From: Mangrovimonas sp. TPBH4
GTDB lineage: Bacteria > Bacteroidota > Bacteroidia > Flavobacteriales > Flavobacteriaceae
Length of the DNA: 64,000 nt
Direction: 5' to 3'
Assembly (NCBI RefSeq): GCF_001280505.1
Contig: NZ_LBIO01000040.1
Coordinates: 62,001 to 126,000, forward strand
Positions 57,295-64,000 of the stretch are shown in pieces (the first letter of the stretch is position 1; the number at the start of each line of letters is the position of its first letter). The position numbers and the translations under genes were made by a program. Under the pieces are notes generated by a model that did no database searches, was not told the origin of the DNA, and worked only from the letters and a program-made list of their open reading frames with translations.

Positions 57295-58926
57295 ATGAAA
57301 AATCTACAACAAAGCAATTACTGCTCGGCCTTACACACTGTACAAAATCTGAAAGAAAAATACGGTGAATCCTGGAAATCCATCAGCGCAGAAAATGCAG
57401 CTAGAATGATTGCGCAAAATCCTTTTAAAACAGGTTTGGACATAGCCAAATACACGGCTAGCATCATGAGAAAGGACATGGCAGAATACGACGCCAATTC
57501 TTCAAATTACACCCAGTCTCTTGGCTGTTGGCACGGTTTTGTCGCCCAGCAAAAAATGATCGCCATCAAGAAACACCATAATACCACCAACAAAAAATAC
57601 CTTTATCTATCGGGCTGGATGGTAGCCGCTTTACGCTCAGAGTTTGGACCATTACCAGACCAATCCATGCATGAAAAAACAGCTGTACCAAAATTGATTC
57701 AGGAAATCTACCAGTTTTTGCGTCAAGCGGATGCCATTGAACTTAATGATTTGTTTAGAAGATTGGAAAACGGTGAAGATGTCCAAGAACAAATTGATAA
57801 TTTTGAAACACACATCGTCCCTATCATTGCCGATATTGATGCTGGGTTTGGAAATGAAGAAGCCACTTACCTTTTGGCCAAACAAATGATCCAAGCTGGT
57901 GCTTGCGCTATTCAAATTGAAAACCAAGTATCCGACGCCAAACAATGCGGCCACCAAGATGGCAAAGTTACCGTTCCTCATGAGGATTTTATAGCCAAAC
58001 TAAATGCCGTGAGATATGCGTTCCTTGAATTAGGTGTTGAAAATGGCATTATCGTGGCCAGAACAGATTCAGAAGGTGCAGGTTTAACACAAAAATTACC
58101 GGTTAGCAAAGAGCCCGGTGATTTAGCTTCGCAATATCTAGCCTTTATTGAAGCTGAGGAAACAAGTATTATTAATGCCAAAGAAGATGATGTGCTCTTT
58201 AAACGCGACGGTAAACTAGTAAAACCTGTTAGGCTTCCAAATGGGCTTTATAAATTCAGAGAACATTCAAATATTGACAGGGTAGTTTTAGATTGTATAA
58301 CAAGCCTTCAAAATGGAGCGGATTTACTTTGGATTGAAACCCCAACACCAAACCTAAAACAAATTGCGCACATGGTTAACCGAGTAAAAGCTGTTGTTCC
58401 TAATGCCAAATTGGTTTATAACAATTCTCCTTCCTTTAACTGGACCTTGAATTTTAGAAAACAGGCGTATGAAGAAATGCTTTCATCTGGAAAAGATATG
58501 TCCTTTTATGACAAGGATAATTTAATGGATATAAAATATGATAACTCAGAATTATCTAATATAGCAGATGATAAAATAAAATCGTTTCAAAAAGATGCGT
58601 CAAATGAGGCAGGGGTTTTTCACCATTTAATTACCCTTCCAACTTACCACACCACAGCCCTCCAAATGAATGATTTGTCCGAAAACTATTTCGGAGAAGA
58701 TGGCATGTTGGCTTATGTTAAAAAGGTGCAGCGTCAAGAAATTCGAAAAGGTGTTTCCTGTGTAAAACACCAAAGAATGGCAGGTTCAGACCTTGGCGAT
58801 GACCACAAGACTTTCTTTTCGGGAGAACAAGCCTTAAAAGCGGGAGGCAAAAAAAACACCTCTAACCAATTTGAAAACAATTCACATAAAAATAACGCTA
58901 GCGAAAAGCTTTCCATGATTGCTTAG
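57295..58926 (+). CDS. aceA: Isocitrate lyase
   Basis: 543 residues, about 100 longer than E. coli AceA (434), and like the long-form lyases it carries extra segments (~95-180 and ~275-330). It splits isocitrate into glyoxylate and succinate. The catalytic loop reads SDAKQCGHQDGKV with Cys218 (KKCGH in E. coli; here the second Lys is Gln). ADIDAGFGNEEATYLLAKQMIQAG, FIARTDSEGAG-type wording (IIVARTDSEGAG), ETPTPNL and LVYNNSPSFNW are conserved. It is the second gene of the glyoxylate operon and ends before a long palindromic terminator. Confidence 0.96.
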   Translation: MKNLQQSNYCSALHTVQNLKEKYGESWKSISAENAARMIAQNPFKTGLDIAKYTASIMRKDMAEYDANSSNYTQSLGCWHGFVAQQKMIAIKKHHNTTNKKYLYLSGWMVAALRSEFGPLPDQSMHEKTAVPKLIQEIYQFLRQADAIELNDLFRRLENGEDVQEQIDNFETHIVPIIADIDAGFGNEEATYLLAKQMIQAGACAIQIENQVSDAKQCGHQDGKVTVPHEDFIAKLNAVRYAFLELGVENGIIVARTDSEGAGLTQKLPVSKEPGDLASQYLAFIEAEETSIINAKEDDVLFKRDGKLVKPVRLPNGLYKFREHSNIDRVVLDCITSLQNGADLLWIETPTPNLKQIAHMVNRVKAVVPNAKLVYNNSPSFNWTLNFRKQAYEEMLSSGKDMSFYDKDNLMDIKYDNSELSNIADDKIKSFQKDASNEAGVFHHLITLPTYHTTALQMNDLSENYFGEDGMLAYVKKVQRQEIRKGVSCVKHQRMAGSDLGDDHKTFFSGEQALKAGGKKNTSNQFENNSHKNNASEKLSMIA

Positions 58927-58960
58927 CTTTTGAGCTAATCATAAATTGCACTTAAAACTA

Positions 58961-58992
58961 AAAGGCGATTCGGTAATTACCGAATCGCCTTT
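58961..58992. terminator. Perfect palindromic terminator between aceA and pyk
   Basis: A 32-bp perfect palindrome with 16-bp arms reading AAAGGCGATTCGGTAA inwards from each side. It lies between the convergent aceA and pyk genes and can fold on either strand. T-tracts are short (TTT), but the stem is very stable. Confidence 0.85.
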
Positions 58993-59013
58993 CATCTATT
59001 TTTAAATAATATT

Positions 59014-60459
59014 TTATTTAATATTACAACTGGTAATTTCTGAAACCCTTAACGTGTTTACCATTCCCTTTTCCTGGATAGGCATAGCCGCTAGACTAAT
59101 CAACATATCACCTTCAGTCAAATATCCTTTATCACAGGCAATCGCGTTAACATCCTCAATAGTTTCATCCGTGCTTACAAACTTATCATAGTAGAAAGCG
59201 TTCACACCCCATAGCAAACTAAGTTGGGTAAGAATGCGTTTGTTGGAGGTAAATACGAGGATGTGTGATTTTGGTCTCCAAGCCGAAATCTGGAATGCCG
59301 TATACCCACTATTGGTCAATGTAGAAATAGCCTTGGCATTGATTTCGTTGGCCATATTAGCCGCATGGTAACAAATAGATTTTGTAATGTATCGTTTTGT
59401 GCGGATGTGCGGTGGTGATTGTGGCACTTGGATTAAGTGAGAATCTTCCACACTACGAATGATGTTAGACATCGTTTTAATTACCTGAACAGGATACGAC
59501 CCTACCGATGTTTCTCCTGAAAGCATCACCGCATCCGCACCGTCCATTACGGAGTTGGCAACGTCGTTTACCTCGGCACGTGTTGGTGTTAAACTGGAAA
59601 TCATCGTTTCCATCATTTGGGTAGCGATAATTACTGGAATTCTAGCTTTTTTGGCACGTAATACCAATTGTTTTTGGATAAGCGGTACTTCCTGAGCAGG
59701 AACTTCTACACCCAAATCTCCACGGGCCACCATCAAACCATCACAGTAAGCTACAATCTTGTCGATATTTTCTACGGCTTCAGGTTTTTCAATTTTGGCC
59801 ACGATTGGGATCTTTTCATCGCTATGCTCTTTGATCAATTCCTGAAGTTGCATTAAATCCTCTGCATGACGCACGAAAGACAAGGCAATCCAATCCACCT
59901 GTTGACCAATGGCAAAAATGGCATCTTCTATATCCTTTTCAGTAAGGGCAGGTTGAGATATGTTTGTATTAGGAAGGTTTACCCCTTTTTTGGATTTTAA
60001 AGGTCCTCCTTGGATGACCCTGGCCTTTACCTCTGATTTATTATCTGTAGATACAACTTCAAAAATTAATTTTCCGTCATCCAACAGAATACGTTCTCCT
60101 GGCTTGGCATCCTGTGGGAACCTTTCATAAGTCATATAAACTCGTTCTTTGGTTCCTTCAAATCGTTTTCCAGTGGCAAAAATAATTTCATCTCCTTCAT
60201 TCACTACCACTTCTCCTTTCATAACCCCAACACGCAGTTTTGGTCCTTGAAGATCCGCCAATATGGCCGTGTTAAATCCAAACTCTTCGTTAAGCTCACG
60301 GATCATGTTGATTCGTTCTTCAACATCCTTGTAATCTGCGTGAGAGAAGTTAATTCGGAATACATTAACACCTTCCTCCATCATGCCTTTCAACACTTCC
60401 TTATTACTGGTTGCAGGGCCTAAAGTGGCAACTATTTTAGTTTTCTTTCTTTGTTGCAT
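59014..60459 (-). CDS. pyk: Pyruvate kinase
   Basis: 481 residues, complete. It makes pyruvate and ATP from phosphoenolpyruvate. Motifs are KIVATLGPATSN, FRINFSHADY (substrate Arg), the B-domain (~70-170), the signature IPIVAKIEKPEAVENID with the catalytic Lys, MVARGDLGVEVPAQEVPLIQKQL and MLSGETSVGSYPV. The C-terminal effector domain (~345-481) is full length. It follows the IPExxxVDY gene by 3 bp on the minus strand and lies opposite the glyoxylate operon. Confidence 0.98.
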   Translation of the reverse strand: MQQRKKTKIVATLGPATSNKEVLKGMMEEGVNVFRINFSHADYKDVEERINMIRELNEEFGFNTAILADLQGPKLRVGVMKGEVVVNEGDEIIFATGKRFEGTKERVYMTYERFPQDAKPGERILLDDGKLIFEVVSTDNKSEVKARVIQGGPLKSKKGVNLPNTNISQPALTEKDIEDAIFAIGQQVDWIALSFVRHAEDLMQLQELIKEHSDEKIPIVAKIEKPEAVENIDKIVAYCDGLMVARGDLGVEVPAQEVPLIQKQLVLRAKKARIPVIIATQMMETMISSLTPTRAEVNDVANSVMDGADAVMLSGETSVGSYPVQVIKTMSNIIRSVEDSHLIQVPQSPPHIRTKRYITKSICYHAANMANEINAKAISTLTNSGYTAFQISAWRPKSHILVFTSNKRILTQLSLLWGVNAFYYDKFVSTDETIEDVNAIACDKGYLTEGDMLISLAAMPIQEKGMVNTLRVSEITSCNIK

Positions 60460-60462
60460 TAA

Positions 60463-60942
60463 TTAAAAAATTAAATAATCCTTAGATTTCAATTGTTCAG
60501 TATCTACACTGTAGGCCGTTATAACCTGTGGTATAGATTGTATTTTATCGAGAACATGTTTTTCGTTAAACTGTTCGTTCTCGTCTGTGATCTTTATCAA
60601 ATAATCAACATTTTTCAGCTCGGGTATCAAATTATAGGTTTTCAACACCTTTTGCTGAAGGTCAAAAAGTGACCCGGAGCTTTGCAAACTGTCTTCTTCT
60701 TTTTTACACACATTGGAAATCATGTTCCAAGTCATGTATTTCTTCTCATTTTCCCACTCAAATATGGCGTAAGTAGCCGCAAAATATTTATAATCCAAAT
60801 CTTGGGGTTTACGCTTCAATTTAAGATCTAAGTAGGAATTTAGCAGGTAAGCCAATCTGTAATCTTCCAACCTACAATGAATGGCTAAAAGTGAAAAAGA
60901 GGCATCATAAAAATCGTCAACAAGTAATTTATGCAAAGCCAT
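60463..60942 (-). CDS. IPExxxVDY family protein
   Basis: 159 residues, cytoplasmic. The name-giving motif is visible as LIPELKNVDYLIKI near residue 108. Other conserved parts are LAYLLNSYL near residue 35 and the C-terminal PQVITAYSVDTEQLKSKDYLIF. This small family is, as far as I know, restricted to Bacteroidetes, where it lies beside pyk and rnc; its function has not been established. It precedes pyk by 3 bp and is surely co-transcribed with it. Confidence 0.9.
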   Translation of the reverse strand: MALHKLLVDDFYDASFSLLAIHCRLEDYRLAYLLNSYLDLKLKRKPQDLDYKYFAATYAIFEWENEKKYMTWNMISNVCKKEEDSLQSSGSLFDLQQKVLKTYNLIPELKNVDYLIKITDENEQFNEKHVLDKIQSIPQVITAYSVDTEQLKSKDYLIF

Positions 60943-61071
60943 GCTCCCATCAAAATAATGATGGTGTAAATATACTATATTCTAATTATTAAAAAATGAA
61001 GTTTTCGTTAATCTTCTTCCGAAACCCAACGAAAACGTTATAGTTACTTTTAAATTATTGCAAATAAATAG

Positions 61072-61818
61072 CTATTCATTAAAAAACTTTGTGATTTTAT
61101 TTTGAAAGGCAAAGAAGGCTCTTTTCGAGGCCTTTTCCTCTGCTTTTTTCTTGGAGGTGGCCCTTGCTTTGGCCACAACTTTGTTGTCTATCGATAATTT
61201 AACGGAGAAGTGTTTTAAATTATCGTTACCTGTATCTTCGTAAACATTATAATCGAAGGTCTTCTTTTCCTTCTGGCACCATTCAATAAGCAAACTTTTA
61301 TAACTGATCACCTTTCCTTCCAAGGTCTCAATATCCACATGAGGATTGATGACACGATCAAAAATAAAACGTTCGCAATATTTATAGCCACGGTCTAAAA
61401 AGATCGCTCCTACCAATGCCTCAAAAAGGTTGCCATGAATGTTGTTACCAAAGTTGGATTTTGCAATTTTACTCTTTACCAAATCTATCAGTTTGAGTTC
61501 CTTGCCAAGTTCATTGAGGTGCTCCCGGCTAACCACCTTAGAGCGCATTTTGGTAAGGTAGCCCTCATCTCCATGAGGCACTTCGCTGAACAGATACGAA
61601 GCCACAACAGCACTTAACATTGCATCCCCTACAAACTCTAAACGCTCGTAGTTGATAGGGTTCCCCTTTTTATCCTTCAAATTCATGGAGCGGTGGGTAA
61701 ACGCCTTGATGTACAGACTCTCTTTTTTAGGTTTGAACCCTAGAATACTTTTGAGTTGTAAAAAAAAATTCCCGTCATTTTTAGAACGGGAATTTAATAT
61801 GTTACGAATGTAATTCAT
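61072..61818 (-). CDS. rnc: Ribonuclease III
   Basis: 248 residues. The catalytic domain (~20-165) has the signature NYERLEFVGDAMLSAVVASYLF and the second acidic cluster NLFEALVGAIFLDRGY. A double-stranded-RNA binding domain (~172-243) contains KSLLIEWCQKEKKTFDY and KAEEKASKRAFFAF. It cleaves dsRNA in rRNA and mRNA processing. It lies 7 bp downstream of fabF and is probably in the same transcript as acpP-fabF. Confidence 0.97.
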   Translation of the reverse strand: MNYIRNILNSRSKNDGNFFLQLKSILGFKPKKESLYIKAFTHRSMNLKDKKGNPINYERLEFVGDAMLSAVVASYLFSEVPHGDEGYLTKMRSKVVSREHLNELGKELKLIDLVKSKIAKSNFGNNIHGNLFEALVGAIFLDRGYKYCERFIFDRVINPHVDIETLEGKVISYKSLLIEWCQKEKKTFDYNVYEDTGNDNLKHFSVKLSIDNKVVAKARATSKKKAEEKASKRAFFAFQNKITKFFNE

Positions 61819-61825
61819 TCGGGAA

Positions 61826-63076
61826 TTAATCTAATTTTTTGAATAAGACACATGCATTGTGTCCCCCAAAGCCAAAGGTATTACTCATAGCAACTTTTAT
61901 GTCTCGCTTTTGAGCTGTATTTAATGTTAAATTTAATGCTGGATCAATTTTATCATCTACCACCTCATGATTGATCGTTGGAGGAACCACACCGTGCTCC
62001 ATTGCCAAAATAGAGGCAATAGCTTCAATAGCACCGGCAGCACCCAACAAGTGACCTGTCATAGATTTGGTAGAGTTAATATTGATATTTTTGGCATGGT
62101 CACCAAAAACTTCAGAAATTGCCTTAAGCTCAGCAACATCTCCCAAAGGAGTAGATGTTCCGTGAGTGTTGATATGATCAACTTCTTCTGGAGCAATTCC
62201 CGCGTTCTCCAAACAATTTTTCATTACCGCAATTACCCCAATACCGTCTGGATGTGGCGCTGTCATGTGATAGGCATCTGATGACAAACCACCTCCTAAT
62301 ACTTCGGCATATATTTTGGCGCCTCTTGCTTTGGCATGCTCATATTCTTCAAGGATAATAGCACCTGCTCCTTCTCCTAAAACAAAACCATCTCTGGTGG
62401 CATCAAAAGGCCTAGAGGCTGTTTCCGGACTCTCGTTCCTTGTGGACAAGGCATGCATGGCATTAAATCCTCCCATACCTGCTATAGTTACTGCTGCTTC
62501 ACTTCCTCCTGTAACCACTACATCACAATGCCCCAATCTAATATAGTTTAAAGCATCAATCATAGCGTTAGCCGAAGAAGCACAGGCAGAAACCGTTGTA
62601 TAGTTTGGTCCCATAAATCCATTTTTAATGGAAATGTTACCAGGTGCAATATCTGCAATCATTTTAGGAATAAAGAACGGATTAAATCTTGGTGTACCGT
62701 CTCCAGAAGCAAAGTTCAACACTTCATCCTGAAAGGTCTCCAAACCTCCAATTCCTGCTCCCCAAATAACCCCAACTCGCAATTTGTTAATGGCGTCCAG
62801 ATCCAATTTGGCATCGGCAATCGCCTCGTCTGAAGCTACCATGGCATATTGGGTAAAACGGTCCATTTTACGAGCCTCTTTTCTATCAAGAAAATCGGTT
62901 GGGTTAAAGTTTTTTAACTCGCAAGCAAATTTGGTTTTGAATTTTTCAGCATCAAAATATGTTATAGGAGCCGCACCGCTTTTACCACTCATAAGGCCTT
63001 CCCAATATTCATCCTTGGTATTCCCTATAGGTGTTAAAGCGCCCAGACCTGTAACTACTACTCGCCTTAATTCCAT
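61826..63076 (-). CDS. fabF: Beta-ketoacyl-ACP synthase II
   Basis: 416 residues. It extends acyl chains in fatty acid synthesis by condensing acyl-ACP with malonyl-ACP. The start RRVVVTGLGALTPIG, the active-site Cys in TVSACASSANAMIDA, the two His in HINTHGTSTPLGD and SMTGHLLGAAGAIEA, and the closing NTFGFGGHNACVLF are all present. It lies 13 bp after acpP, the usual pairing of carrier and condensing enzyme. Confidence 0.98.
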   Translation of the reverse strand: MELRRVVVTGLGALTPIGNTKDEYWEGLMSGKSGAAPITYFDAEKFKTKFACELKNFNPTDFLDRKEARKMDRFTQYAMVASDEAIADAKLDLDAINKLRVGVIWGAGIGGLETFQDEVLNFASGDGTPRFNPFFIPKMIADIAPGNISIKNGFMGPNYTTVSACASSANAMIDALNYIRLGHCDVVVTGGSEAAVTIAGMGGFNAMHALSTRNESPETASRPFDATRDGFVLGEGAGAIILEEYEHAKARGAKIYAEVLGGGLSSDAYHMTAPHPDGIGVIAVMKNCLENAGIAPEEVDHINTHGTSTPLGDVAELKAISEVFGDHAKNININSTKSMTGHLLGAAGAIEAIASILAMEHGVVPPTINHEVVDDKIDPALNLTLNTAQKRDIKVAMSNTFGFGGHNACVLFKKLD

Positions 63077-63089
63077 AAATTGTTTTTAA

Positions 63090-63323
63090 TTATTTTGCTT
63101 CCTCTATGTACGAAATAGCTTGACCAACTGTTGCAATGTTCTCAGCTTGATCGTCTGGAATTTGAATATCGAATTCTTTTTCGAACTCCATAATTAATTC
63201 TACAGTGTCCAATGAATCTGCGCCTAAATCGTTAGTGAAGCTTGCTTCAGCTACCACTTCGTTTTCATCAACACCTAATTTGTCTACGATAATCGCTTTT
63301 ACTCTTGATGCAATGTCTGACAT
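63090..63323 (-). CDS. acpP: Acyl carrier protein
   Basis: 77 residues, typical length, acidic. The phosphopantetheine site is [18 protein letters not shown] with Ser37. It carries growing acyl chains for FabF and other synthases. It starts the acpP-fabF-rnc operon and is divergent from purN. A -7-like TATTTTTG lies upstream at 63355-63362. Confidence 0.98.
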   Translation of the reverse strand: MSDIASRVKAIIVDKLGVDENEVVAEASFTNDLGADSLDTVELIMEFEKEFDIQIPDDQAENIATVGQAISYIEEAK

Positions 63324-63354
63324 AATCTTTTAATTTTAAGTTTTAATTAGTTGG

Positions 63355-63362
63355 CAAAAATA
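63355..63362 (-). promoter_or_regulatory. Candidate -7 element of acpP
   Basis: On the minus strand this reads TATTTTTG, matching TAnnTTTG, 32 bp before the acpP start codon. No clear -33 TTTG is seen at the expected distance. Confidence 0.4.
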
Positions 63363-63593
63363 AAAAACTTTATTCTTAAAACACACGTTTACTTTAAAAA
63401 TGTGTTTCTAATTTACTAAATTCTACTCTAAGTATTTTCATTTTACCTTTCTTATTGTAAAATATTATTCTTTTTTTTGTTTAGGTTTTTAGGGATACTA
63501 TAACGGCTTCAAAAAGGAACAATACCTTGGCTGATATAGAGTGCTTTATTCAACTGCTAGTATCAACAATTATCCTAAATTGAACACTGAAAC

Positions 63594-64000
63594 ATGAAAC
63601 GTATTGTCATTTTTGCATCGGGCAGCGGCAGCAATGCCGAAAATTTAATCAAGTATTTTTCCAAATCAAAAACAGCTTCGGTGGTACAAGTGCTTACCAA
63701 CAATCCACAAGCGACCGTTTTGGAGCGATGCAAAAAACTAGAAGTAAGTGCACTTTCATTTAATAGGGTGGCTTTTTATAAAACAGATGATGTCTTGAAC
63801 ATTCTAAAGGCCTCCCAGCCGGACCTGATCATTCTTGCCGGCTTTCTGTGGAAGTTCCCTGGCCACATTTTAAAGGAATACCATAATAAGGTCATCAACA
63901 TCCATCCTGCGCTGTTGCCCAAATATGGGGGAAAAGGCATGTATGGCATGAACGTACACGAAGCCGTAATAGCCAACAAGGAACTTAAAACGGGCATTAC
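63594..64000 (+). CDS. purN: Phosphoribosylglycinamide formyltransferase (partial, C-terminus outside window)
   Basis: The first 135 codons are present, open to the window edge. The protein transfers a formyl group from 10-formyl-THF to GAR in purine synthesis. It begins MKRIVIFASGSGSNAENL, which holds the GSGSN phosphate-binding loop of the family, followed by VLTNNPQATVLERC, LAGFLWKFP and NIHPALLPKYGGKGMYGMNVHEAVI, with the catalytic Asn and His in INIHPALLP. The ATG at 63594 fits the family start. It is divergent from acpP. Confidence 0.95.
   Translation, partial: MKRIVIFASGSGSNAENLIKYFSKSKTASVVQVLTNNPQATVLERCKKLEVSALSFNRVAFYKTDDVLNILKASQPDLIILAGFLWKFPGHILKEYHNKVINIHPALLPKYGGKGMYGMNVHEAVIANKELKTGI

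Noticed and set aside
63776..63997. 73-codon minus-strand frame at the right edge
   Set aside because: Antisense to the well-conserved purN sequence on the plus strand.
1..64000. CRISPR array, insertion sequence, tRNA or rRNA gene
   Set aside because: No regularly spaced repeats, transposase or integrase reading frames, or recognisable RNA-gene sequence were found anywhere in the window.

Overview
The window comes from a member of the Bacteroidetes, almost certainly a marine Flavobacteriaceae. The evidence is low G+C, SusC/SusD polysaccharide-utilisation loci (PULs), lipoproteins with Cys-Ser-Asp/Asn starts, DUF1287, DUF4199 and IPExxxVDY family proteins, a ribosomal protein L21 with a C-terminal extension, and a textbook Bacteroidetes promoter (TTTG-N19-TATATTTG) in front of rplU. 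The block purN / acpP-fabF-rnc / IPExxxVDY-pyk at the right end is also, as I recall, a common flavobacterial arrangement. No RNA genes, insertion sequences or CRISPR arrays were seen.

Left part (1-13.4 kb, almost all minus strand) is an accessory region of mostly singly transcribed genes for secreted or membrane proteins. It holds a cut-off DsbD-alpha-like protein with an overlapping TlpA-like thioredoxin, a second TlpA-like protein, a lone NUMOD4/HNH protein, a DUF1287 protein, a secreted beta/gamma-crystallin protein, a small outer-membrane beta-barrel, two PLDc_N-type small membrane proteins (one without a normal start), several lipoproteins, and a run of tiny two-helix membrane proteins in a gene-poor stretch at 10.6-12.7 kb.

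Middle part (13.98-37.7 kb, plus strand) holds two adjacent PULs. PUL 1 encodes two accessory surface or secreted proteins, SusC, SusD, a GH71/99-like lipoprotein and a GH97 lipoprotein (predicted inverting alpha-glucosidase), and ends in a terminator. It is followed by a membrane-anchored beta-propeller/Y_Y_Y/LuxR-HTH regulator. PUL 2 encodes SusC, SusD, two related surface glycan-binding lipoproteins, a GH16 endo-beta-glucanase and a GH3 beta-glucosidase, a typical laminarin (beta-1,3-glucan) set, and also ends in a terminator. The upstream regions of the two PULs share the 11-mer TTACCACTACA. In front of PUL 2 this lies within three ATTACC units spaced exactly 11 bp apart, a candidate operator for the regulator encoded between the loci.

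Next (37.7-45.3 kb, minus strand) come an M61 PDZ-peptidase and a phytate island: a TPR/LuxR-HTH membrane regulator, then a TonB-dependent receptor and a beta-propeller phytase 3 bp apart. Its regulator shares its C-terminal DNA-binding module with the PUL regulator although the sensor domains differ.

The right part (45.4-64 kb) is housekeeping: rplU-rpmA, a DUF4199 protein, an active/inactive M16 peptidase pair, a DMT exporter, a secreted HMA protein, a YCII lipoprotein, a CYTH protein and DNA polymerase IV. After these come a glyoxylate-shunt locus (aceB-aceA with a divergent RamB/ScfR-type regulator and phased GCGAA half-sites between them), pyruvate kinase, RNase III, FabF, acyl carrier protein and the beginning of purN. 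Polymer degradation to glucose, phosphate release from phytate, and the glyoxylate bypass fit an organism living on algal detritus; that ecological reading is inference.
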